A DNA stretch of 64,000 nucleotides. Source: Marasmius tenuissimus (Eukaryota > Basidiomycota > Agaricomycetes > Agaricales > Marasmiaceae). Location of the stretch: positions 3,348,001 through 3,412,000 of the forward strand of contig JAQOTA010000052.1 of the NCBI GenBank assembly GCA_029532415.1, written 5' to 3'. The number at the start of each line of letters is the position of its first letter. Position 1 is the first letter of the stretch. The translations under genes and the position numbers were made by a program. Positions 55,532 to 64,000 of this stretch are shown one piece after another. The notes below the pieces were generated by a model. It saw only the letters and a list, made by a program, of their open reading frames with translations. It was not told where the DNA came from and did not search any database.

Positions 55532-57011
55532 ATGTCTGCTACAACCCCAAAGACTATCGTCCTTATCACCGGTGCTACTGGTACGTCGGCTTGTGTCTAT
55601 CCTTCGATCCATGTTTGTGCTCATCTTCATTCTTGTAATTGTCCAGGTTACATTGGCGGAAGCGTGCTAACTCGACTTCTCGCCCTCCCAGACGCCAGTT
55701 CCAAATTTGATTTTCGAGCGATCGTCCGAAACTCCGACAAGGCCCAGAAGCTCAAAGACCTCTTTGGGGTCAATCCAATTCCGGGTTCCCATCTTGATCG
55801 TGAGTTGATGGTGAGAGAGGCTTCGCAAGCGGATATTGTTGTGGCTATGGTATGCTCGGATTTGTATTTCGTTTACTCATTTTATGCTTATGCTTATGAT
55901 CCTAGGCCGACTGCGACGATATGAAAGCGCTTGGAGCGATCCTCGATGGGCTGAAGAAACGTTACGAAGCGACTGGAAAAGCGCCCGTAATGTTCCATAC
56001 AGTAAGGAGGCTGATTATCCGTGGACTTTTCTTGCAACTGACTCGCACTTGTAGTCTGGAGCTGGTTCGTACTTCATACCACCTCTCATAAAAGATAGCT
56101 CCTCAGACATTCGGTCGTGTTCTAAGCTGTTCTATCTGACAACGCAGGCGGGGAATCCAGCCAAGTGACTTGGGATGACAACGACGTCGCCCAATTGGCC
56201 ACAATCGCTCCCGATGCTGCTCACAGACCTCCAGAGCTCAAAGTTCTCGATGCCGATCATGAAGGTGCGCACAAATTCCGAGTTCTACTCGCTGTTCCTG
56301 ATTTCAACCGCAACTATATCTAGGATACGTCAAAACCTACATCATAACACCCACCGCGACATACGGCACCCCCAAGACTCCGTTAGTCGACGCCGGTATT
56401 CAGAACACCAGGTCTGCATTCTACAACTTCATGATGACGGCCGCCATTCCGAGGGGACAAGGTCTCATAGTCGGGAAAGGTGAAAACATCTGGCCAGCAG
56501 CACATATCGATGAACGTATGTTCCACAATTGGAGGCCAAGACTCCTGACTAAATGATCTTCGAAAAGTCGCAGATGTGTATGCAAAACTATTCGCCGCGG
56601 TCGTTGAAGAGAAGGATGGGGTTCCTCATGGCAGGGAAGGCTACTTCTTCGTCGGAGCTGTCGAGTTTACTTTCAACGAAGTAGCTGAGGAAGTCAATAA
56701 AGCTTTGAAGGACTTCGGCAAACTCAAAGGTACTAGCACCGACCCAACGCCAATCACCAAGGAAGAGTGTGTCAAGTATTTTGGACCTATGGTGAGCGGA
56801 TACAACTATGAAACTGAACTTTTCTGTCTCATCAGTCGGGTTTCTCTCCCGCTAGACGGACGTCATATATATGTTTGCTGGGTCCAACACCCGTTGCATA
56901 AGTACCCGAGCGAAGAATCAGCTGGGTTGGAAACCTAACAAGATTAAGAAGGATTTGATGGTGAGCGTACGAGAGGAGGTAGAGTATAGATTGAGCCTCC
57001 AGGATGCATGA
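55532..57011 (+). CDS. NAD(P)-binding epimerase/NmrA-like protein, copy C
   Basis: MSATTPKTIVLITGATG opens the Rossmann loop, completed in the next exon as YIGGSVLTRLLALPDASSKF. Then RAIVRNSDKAQKLKDLFGV, ADCDDMKALGAILDGLKKRY, a 10 nt microexon (56055-56064, Ser-Gly-Ala), VLSDNAGGESSQVTWDDNDV, LATIAPDAAHRPPELKVLDA, YVKTYIITPTATYGTPKTPL, GKGENIWPAAHIDE, VADVYAKLFAAVVEEKDGVP and, after an intron, TDVIYMFAGSNTRCISTRAK, NQLGWKPNKIKKDLMVSVRE to TGA 57009-57011. It has no stops. About 350 residues, cytosolic, substrate unknown. Confidence 0.88.
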
Positions 57012-57720
57012 GGCGGGTGGCTGGTTAATGTCACGTCGACTCAGATCAGGCAGGTGGCGATTGTGTATTGTGTACTAACAGATACCTCAACAAGTGTCTA
57101 CTACGACTCTGACCTCCCGTTCTCTTGACGGGTATCACTGATGCCCTGGACCACGAGTCGCAAATAACGGGAAAGCGAAGAACTATCGAGGAGGAATGAT
57201 GCTACGGATCCTCTATCGCTGCGTCACTATTTTGCAATCGCGTCTTTCATAGGACGGATGACAAGCAACGGCCATTCATAGCGAAGAATCTTCCTAACCA
57301 CTTATGAACAGTTTATTGAATGGTTTAACAGGAAACGGGGTCACAGGACGCGTCGTTTATCGGCGCCATTTGAATTTGCACTTTAGTTGCCACCCTTTGC
57401 TGTGAGATATAGCCGCAGTCACATTCAACACTAATCTTTCTAGATTTGCAACAAATGGCCATTTATCGCATAGCTCGTTCACAATTAATATCGACTTTTC
57501 TCCGTGAATCTATGGCGCTCATATAGAAGGAGGTCGTCTCGTAGCTAACACACGCGCAATGACTTTCACCTGACAGCATTCGTGACCTGGTGTTCAGTTG
57601 CGCTGGGAAATTTTGTACATATGGGTCGCCTTATTCTCCGAGTCAGGGTCTTTAAACCCCGCTTGGACACAGAGACTCGGTCTGATTCTTTCAATATCTC
57701 CCCAGGCTCCACGGACCAAT
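57012..57720. other. intergenic with copy D promoter
   Basis: The 5' flank of copy D. It holds the second copy of the 19 nt block. No coding exon was recognised in the rest. Confidence 0.5.
57565..57583 (+). promoter_or_regulatory. 19 nt block shared with copy C
   Basis: Identical to 55401-55419. Confidence 0.55.
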
Positions 57721-59184
57721 ATGTCTTCCTCGACGACAAAAACTGTCGTCCTGATCACTGGTGCAACTGGTGAGTCGGTCTACCCCATGTTTTTCACTAA
57801 TCTTTCGTTCTCGCCGTGCTATAACTACCATTCAGGTTACATCGGCGGAAGCGTCCTAACCCAGCTCCTCGCCCTCCCTAATGCTAGTTCTAAATTTGAA
57901 TTCCGAGCGATCATTCGCAACTCTGACAAAGCTCAGAAACTCAGAGATCTCTTTGGCGTAAATGCGATTCAGGGGTCACATCTTGACCGTGAATTGATGG
58001 TAAGAGAAGCTTCGCAAGCGGACGTTGTGTTGGCTATGGTGTGTTCCCAACTGCATGATTTGTTTCTCCGCTGTCTTATTATCTCAGGCCGACTGTAACA
58101 ATACGGAAGCCGCTGGCGCAATTCTTGACGGGCTCAAGAAACGTTACGAAGCGACTGAAAAGGCGCCTATTTTGGTTCATACGGTGAGCGATCCCTTGCT
58201 CCGTTGATCTGACTGAGATTGATTGCTAACTTATAGTCCGGAACTGGTTCGTGCTCGCACCAAGCTTCACTGAGTACTAATATTCAATGTTGTTCTCTTT
58301 AGGGGTTCTAGGCGACAACGCGTGCGGGGAATCCAGTGATGTTATATGGGACGATGCCAATATCGCTCAAATGGCTACAGTCGCCCCTAACGCTTTCCAT
58401 CGCCCTCCGGAGCTCAAAGTACTCGACGCTGATCAGGAAGGTGCAGGCTGGTCTCAATCTTTCCCACAATGATGATGTTTAACCCAATTGACATTCAGGA
58501 TACGTCAAAGGCTACATCATAGCACCCTCAGCGATATACGGTATTCCCAAGTCCCTCCTCGTCGACGCTGGCATCCAGAACATAAGAACTGAATTCTTCA
58601 CCTACGTGATGACGGGCGCTATCCCAAGAGGCCAAGGCTTCATCATTGGCAAAGGGAATAATATCCTACCTGCGGCGCATATCGACGAACGTACGTACCA
58701 TTATCGAATCCCGAGTTCCAATACCCGAGCTAAATCATGTTTGCCAAGAAGTTGTGGACGTGTATATCAAGCTTTTCACCGCGGCCATTGACGATAAGGA
58801 TGGAATTCCTCACGGCAAGGAGGGTTATTTCACTGTCGGAGCGGATGAATTTACTTTCTACGAAGTGGCTGAGGCCACCTCTAAGGCTTTGAACGAGCTT
58901 GGAAGACTCAAAGGGACCAGTACTGACCCGACGCCGATCACAAAGGAAGAGTGTGCCAAGTATTATGGACCTATGGTGAGCAGTAAACTCAAGCTTCCGA
59001 CTAGACAAGAGTGAATAGCATTGTGTAGGCGGACACGATGTATATCTTCCTTGGGTCCAACAGCCGATGTATAAGCACTCGAGCGAAGAACCAGCTGGGA
59101 TGGACACCTAAGAAGACCAAGAAGGATCTTCTGGCTAGCGTACGAGAGGATGTTGAGTATAGGTTGGGCCTCCAGGATGTATGA
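57721..59184 (+). CDS. NAD(P)-binding epimerase/NmrA-like protein, copy D
   Basis: Starts MSSSTTKTVVLITGATG and follows the same exon order as copies B and C: YIGGSVLTQLLALPNASSKF, ADCNNTEAAGAILDGLKKRY, microexon 58237-58246 (Ser-Gly-Thr), VLGDNACGESSDVIWDDANI, YVKGYIIAPSAIYGIPKSLL, GKGNNILPAAHIDE, VVDVYIKLFTAAIDDKDGIP, ADTMYIFLGSNSRCISTRAK, NQLGWTPKKTKKDLLASVRE. It is intact to TGA 59182-59184. It precedes an F-box copy by 401 bp, as copy B does. Confidence 0.88.
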
Positions 59185-59585
59185 ACGACTGGTGAATGAA
59201 CGGCGAACTTCGAGTGGCGTATACTCATATTGAATATGTTGCTCAACAAGATTCATATGGCTTGAAATGCGACCGTCGCGAAAAGCCGGATGATTACTTA
59301 TGCAGTTGCAGACTTACTTTATAGTCACTGTGATATTCCTTCGCGTTCTCTAACAGCTTAAAAACAGCTTGAAGATCCACTGGATGGTCCAGAGCTGCGA
59401 AGCCAATTGAGGCCGTGGGACACAAAGCGGTGCGGAGTTGTACAAGGTTACGCGAGTCCGTTTAGGTCTGATCCCACTGCTTCTCTCAAACTTCCATCAC
59501 CACCAACGGGCTCGTAGTGTCAGTCTGGCTCAATCTGCAAGTCGTTTATGCTCTGAGCTATCTGAACTGATTTCATTTCCTAGTC
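59185..59585. other. gap between copy D and the F-box copy F2
   Basis: This contains the 5' region of F2. Translated frames here (LLSNFHHHQRARSVSLAQ and beyond) match the upstream region of F1 (FLSNFHHHQRAQSVSVVR), so the homology extends outside the coding sequence. Confidence 0.5.
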
Positions 59586-61071
59586 ATGTTGAACCTCTGG
59601 CTTACAACCATTCCGAATGAACTATGGATCGAAATCTTTTCGTTCATTTGCTGTACGCTACGGGGGGGGTCTCTATGTGTTCAGGAATTATATCCGTGTG
59701 GGTCCCTACACGTTATCACACGTATGCAGAGCGTGGAGGGAGGTTATTCTGACCACTCCATCACTGTGGTCCTCCATATACCTGGACCTCAGTGACAGGC
59801 ATCAGAAAGACATCTGTCCTCTTCTAGAATCATATCTTCACCTCTCGGCAGGCGTGCGACTTCAGGTTTGCATGATGAGCATGCCATTTGAGCCTGATTC
59901 AGAAGCGCTCCTGTCGTTAATATCGCCACACCTCCCACGAATTCGGACGTTTCGAACTACTTTTCCAAGGCTTCGACGACTCTGGGAAATCCCAGATCCC
60001 GCTGAATTCCGGCCCACCACCGGTAAACTGTCCAACCTGGTAGCACTCGACATCGTGCAAGGATGGTCTAACCAAGACGACCACAATCGCTCAGGTATAA
60101 TTGAGGCACTCCAACGTGCCCCCGCCCTAGAGAGGGTGCGATGTTCTGCGCTCATATTTAGCCGGTACCATTTATTCTTGCACCGTACCATTCGGAACCT
60201 CGCCATAAGCTGTTTCACCTTTGGATCCAGCTTCGACCCACAACCTCTTGCGGAGCTTAGAAAAATGCAAAACCTCCGCACGCTGTCTCTCGCACTGACG
60301 GGAGGTATTGGGCATGGTCAATCGACTTTTCCAGAGCTCGCCTCTTCCACGCTAGAATCACTCCGCATTAAGATGTATGAAGCGAGTAGCGTGTACCGCA
60401 TGTCGTTCGAAACCCTCAACCTACCGTCCCTTGTTACACTAGACCTCGTGGCTCGAGACGGGATACCTGGTTCTCTGTTTGATTCTTTGCCCCAGCTCCA
60501 ATCATTGAGGAACTTATCCATATCCACCCAGATCCTGAATCCCGGCAGCATCATATACCTTCTCCACTCTTTTCCCAATCTCGAAGCGTGTAGGATTGTA
60601 GAAACATTCGCTTCGCACTGGAAAGTTCAGCCGCAGACTTGGATCGAGGCTTTCCTCGCTGAACTCACATCCTCCACAGTGGGTACCAGCCCGGGAGTGT
60701 TCCTTCCCAACCTCAAGTCTCTCTACATATGGGAGATCACACCTCCATTATCGCATTATCATAAGGAAGTCATGGAGCTCCTACTGAGCACGTTGAAAGC
60801 CAACTCGACGCGGGGGCTCATGGAAGTCCGACTGGTATTCGACGAGTCCCCTGCTATGATCGATAGGGCCATTCCGCTACGTAGTTCAAGGCTGTCAACT
60901 CTGGCCCTCCCGAAGGCCCTTTTGCCCAGGCTTGAGGCTCTCGAGAGGAAAGGAATCACGTGTGGGGTATTTCGTTACATTGATGGGTGGAGATGGGTAC
61001 GGGTGCTTGGGTCGCTGGAGCGAGAGGACTTCCGCTGGAGATTCCAGGAGTTTGATGAAGACGAGGATTAG
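59586..61071 (+). pseudogene. F-box protein gene, one-base frameshift (copy F2)
   Basis: ATG 59586 begins MLNLWLTTIPNELWIEIF and then reaches the F-box tail CCTLRGG. In the paralogue F1 the next residues are GLYGSRNYIRVGPY, but here the run of eight G (59662-59669) shifts the frame to SLCVQELYPCG and soon stops. In the neighbouring frame the protein continues GLYVFRNYIRVGPYTLSHVC, LWSSIYLDLSD, LSLISPHLPRIRTF and the leucine-rich rest to TAG 61069-61071 with no further defect. As in F1, a real frameshift and a homopolymer error cannot be told apart by sequence alone. Confidence 0.8.
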
Positions 61072-61494
61072 ATCGAAAGCTCTACCTTGTAGTTGATTTT
61101 ACTATAGTTTAGTAATCGAGTGTCCTGCTAAATGACTCAGACAGGTGGCTGGGAATACAGATGCTCCTTATAATCCAAGTTGCTGGTGTGTAGGGCTGAG
61201 GTCGCGGCGTACGAATCACGACCTAGACTCTGTCCAGCTTTCTGCTGATCCCCGCGTCAATCCCTGCCATACTTCTAACATTTCCAGGATGGTCTGATTG
61301 CCGTCGCCAATCGAGCTTGAGACGGCCGACAAACCCCACAACTTGGCTGAGTCGGGTCTCATGAATTGGCAATCACAACTGATCAAATGAATCACTCTGT
61401 CCACGCTCTTTGAGCTGCTCCGTTAGCATGCTACTCGCACCTACTAGGCGGTGTGCGTACAGGAATTAAAAAAGTTAGATTAGTATCACTGTAT
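61072..61494. other. intergenic before tRNA-Ser
   Basis: Nothing recognised. It holds the F2 3' flank and the 3' flank of the tRNA-Ser gene. Confidence 0.5.
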
Positions 61495-61585
61495 CGCTGG
61501 GAGCAGGATTTGAACCTACGCGGTGAAACACCAAGTGATAGTGAAATATTCAAATCACTCGCCTTAACGACTCGGCCATCCCAGC
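61495..61585 (-). tRNA. tRNA-Ser (anticodon TGA) with a 9 nt intron, minus strand
   Basis: This is the mature sequence of the tRNA-Ser at 53987-54077, with a different intron (TATTTCACT). The class II variable arm and the acceptor stem GCTGGG/CCCAGC with discriminator G are intact. Confidence 0.95.
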
Positions 61586-62032
61586 GTTGGCGACTCCACG
61601 TCTCTAGCTTTCACATACCGCTCGACTCCCGAGTTCTCTAGTCCCCACAATGCCCATCGATGATTAGCTCGAGCCCACATAGGCATGTTCGTCGTTTGCG
61701 GTGAAGGTCCTCGGCATGCGATCCTTTGAGCTTACTTGCAGTTACGAGTCTCTTTAAGACTCGTAACACTCATCGAGACTTCACAATCAAACAGGTAGTA
61801 AGACGACTGAGGCTAGTTCTTGCTGCTTTCCCGCCGCTCGGCCCTTCAATCTACGCAAAAAATCAAAGCGTTAGGACAGGCTGGGTGGTCAGAGCTTCAG
61901 ACTCGCATCAGTTTCGGGCGTCAGCAAATATATGAAGCGATTGCATGCCGCGGGTGTGCACCTCCTCTCAAGCCCAAAACCCCGTCCTGGGGACAAAAAA
62001 AAAATTATCATCGACATCGCGGTATTTACGGA
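61586..62032. other. spacer between the two minus-strand tRNA-Ser genes
   Basis: No gene seen. The plus-strand block GGCTGGGTGGTCAGAGCTTC near 61880 looks faintly tRNA-like but does not fold to a complete tRNA. Confidence 0.4.
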
Positions 62033-62122
62033 CGCTGGGAGCAGGATTTGAACCTACGCGGTGAAACACCAAGTGATATTGATAATTCAAATCACTCGCC
62101 TTAACGACTCGGCCATCCCAGC
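62033..62122 (-). tRNA. tRNA-Ser (anticodon TGA) with an 8 nt intron, minus strand
   Basis: Same mature sequence as the other two tRNA-Ser genes; the intron is TTATCAAT (8 nt) after position 37. Confidence 0.95.
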
Positions 62123-62478
62123 GTTGCAGACTCCTGCTCAACAAGGCATCATAGTCGACCCCTGCGTAGGCTCTAACTGGGTTTACGAGAAATGTAGAGG
62201 ACAAATGTCGGTAGGGTGATACGATAATGTAGGTATAGAGATACATTACTAGTGTACGCAAACGGAAGTAATAGTCCAACAAATCGACAGTATAGTAAGT
62301 ACAAAACCAAGGAAAGAAATTCAAACAAACAGCAAAGACAATAAATACGTCATCCTGAGGGTATCCAAAAACGAAGGGAGATGGGGGGAGGGTTACAAAC
62401 CAACTGTCCGAGGAAACCGAATCCATACAACGAATAAAGAGGGGGATCAGCCCTCAAACTACCTATTTCTCTTTTTTT
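62123..62478. other. short intergenic
   Basis: Lies between tRNA-Ser and the end of the chitin-deacetylase-like gene. Nothing else was seen. Confidence 0.45.
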
Positions 62479-64000
62479 TTACATCACCAACGCCAACGCA
62501 CCAACGCCCACCGCCAAACCCAACCACACAACCGCCTCACGTCCTCCTCCTCTTGCAGCATTAAACGGCATATACCTCGCCGGACCATCTTGCCCCGAAT
62601 CATTAAACGCACTACCGATCCCACCGCCCGTCAAGTTAGCACCATTAGGCTAGGAGAGTCCGAGGTCGAAGTGTAAAAGGTAAAAATCATCGAGGCGAAC
62701 GAAAGAAGGGGGATGAAGAGCGGGGGGAAAAGTTAGCATTTCGCGTTCGCATCCGTTAAGATGAAAATAAAATTACATACCCCAATTGGCCTCGACTCGT
62801 CCGCGAACATGCACTGACTCGAGGAACAGAGGCATTTACCGTTAATAGGGTCCCAGAACGCTGTCAAACAGTTCGCCGACACTACGAAACGTGTAACGTT
62901 CTCATTAGCGAAACGGGCGCGAGCGGGGCGGGGAGAGGGGGGGAGGAAGGAAAGGAGAAGGCGACGTACGTCTAAATCTAGGCTGCCCTTGTTGAGGCGG
63001 GTTCGGTTCCTTAACGCTCGGTTGCCTGACAGGACATCCATACTACATGGATGATGGAAGAAGTGATATGTTTAATGTTATGTTTTAACTCGAACATACC
63101 GTAAAAGCACGAAATCGGGAAAAATGACTTACGCAAGTATAGAAGGGGAAATCGGGGAAGGCACAATGAGAGAGTAAGCCCTCCTCATTTTGTGGCACTC
63201 CATTGCAGATCTTCGTATTTGGATCGATTGCGGGTGAGGTACATTTCAGTGGTTCGAACGAGTCGAGCTGAGAGACGGGAACGGGGTTCTTGACCCAAGC
63301 AAGGAGTTGAGCCGAGGAAACGATCCAAACTGGAGAGGAATTTCGAGAAGGACTTTAATACGTGTAGATGAGATTTATGAAAGCGATATACCGTTTTGTT
63401 GTTGTTGAGCCCAATCCAGGAACGCATTTATCATGAGGACTGTTTGGGTAGGCACTTGAACGCCGGGATAGTCGAGCTGTTATGGCCGAGACATGAATAT
63501 TGCTCATGGAAAGAGAAAGGTCGATCCACATACGGCAAGATGAATCGGATGGGTGTAAAGCCCAATCGGCTGTCGATTACCATTGTAATGGGCAGTAAAA
63601 GTGTCCTTCATGTATTCCAACGTATCCTGATCGCTGACTTTATCGTTCCCATTAGCCGTATCCCTACAGGCAACCCAAAGAGTCAGTTCTCTCAGCCAGT
63701 AAACGACGACGAGAGACGACGCATAGCACACTCACAACCACGGATCCATCAAATGAGGACCCGCATTCCCCCTCTTATCAAAGAAAGCATACATCGGCAT
63801 CTCCCAAAACCCCGGAAGCTTCAACTGTCCTTGACAAGTTCCCGGAACCATCAAACAATCGTTCGCCATCCCATAATCCAAAGTGTACGGCCAATACGCG
63901 TCTGTGTTTGGATCCGTAACGGGAATAGAAGCGCTAGCACTAGAATCGTATTCGAATCCGGCTTTGTAAAGCCGTTGGAGTGTGGCCGCCGAGTAGTTGA
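62479..64000 (-). CDS. GPI-anchored chitin-deacetylase-like (CE4 family) protein, 5' end outside the window
   Basis: The minus strand from the right edge reads NYSAATLQRLYKAGFEYDSS, DAYWPYTLDYGMANDCLMVP, GTCQGQLKLPGFWEMPMYAF, FDKRGNAGPHLMDPWL, TLEYMKDTFTAHYNGNRQP, IGLYTHPIHLA and LDYPGVQVPTQTVLMINAF, as in the fungal chitin-deacetylase-like group. Later exons give WIVSSAQLLAWVKNP, C-rich VSANCLTAFWDPINGKCLCS, LTGGGIGSAFNDSGQD and the hydrophobic end VWLGLAVGVGALALVM before TAA 62479-62481, a GPI-anchor signal. The N-terminal NodB catalytic motifs would lie outside the window, so deacetylase activity cannot be judged here. In chitin-modifying fungi these proteins act at the cell wall. Confidence 0.85.

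Noticed and set aside
61453..61641. Open frame reading LYRWEQDLNLRGETPSDSEI
   Set aside because: It is the antisense of the tRNA-Ser gene at 61495-61585, a well-known false protein; the same holds at 61820-62104.
61860..61930. tRNA-like sequence GGCTGGGTGGTCAGAGCTTC
   Set aside because: I could not form a complete cloverleaf or a T arm; it may be chance or an old tRNA fragment.

Overview
The window is a piece of a nuclear chromosome of a basidiomycete fungus, most likely an agaricomycete (mushroom-forming). The signs are genes broken by many 45-70 nt GT-AG introns with occasional 10-14 nt microexons, DUF6534-type membrane proteins, degenerate basidiomycete F-box proteins, and intron-containing nuclear tRNA genes. 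No operons, CRISPR arrays or bacterial features are present. Gene models below were read by joining frames across plausible splice sites; introns were not checked against RNA.

Layout. 0-10 kb: an F-box gene cut by the left edge, then two tandem DUF6534 membrane-protein genes on the minus strand. 10-25 kb: mostly single-copy genes: a classical SDR oxidoreductase, an ankyrin-repeat protein, an acidic protein of unknown function, a large membrane-anchored protein of unknown function, tRNA-Ile, a CDP-alcohol phosphotransferase of phospholipid synthesis, a tRNA-derived SINE with perfect target-site duplications, an RWDD2-like protein, a secreted S1/P1 nuclease and a small GNA-type mannose-binding lectin. 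25-31 kb: NmrA/epimerase-like NAD(P)-binding genes (one dead) around a frameshifted F-box gene, all on the minus strand. 32-38 kb: a small secreted protein, an M17 leucine aminopeptidase, tRNA-Leu and a secreted Vps62-like protein. 39.3-45.9 kb: a complete, apparently very recent Ty3/Gypsy element with identical 149 bp LTRs. 46-54 kb: a SAM methyltransferase, tRNA-Thr, the uracil-catabolism GTP cyclohydrolase II URC1 and tRNA-Ser. 55-61 kb: a second, inverted NAD(P)-binding / F-box cluster. 61-64 kb: two more tRNA-Ser genes and the C-terminal part of a GPI-anchored chitin-deacetylase-like protein running off the right edge.

The most interesting structure is the inverted duplication of an [NAD(P)-binding gene - about 400 bp - F-box gene] module at 27.8-31.2 kb and 57.7-61.1 kb, with one extra NAD(P)-binding copy at each site. 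Both F-box copies carry a one-base frameshift in a G run, and one of the four NAD(P)-binding genes has two in-frame stops. Inverted tRNA-Ser copies flank the right-hand cluster. The clearest mobile-element results are the intact SINE and the young Gypsy element, whose primer-binding site matches a tRNA-Leu of the type encoded 9 kb away.
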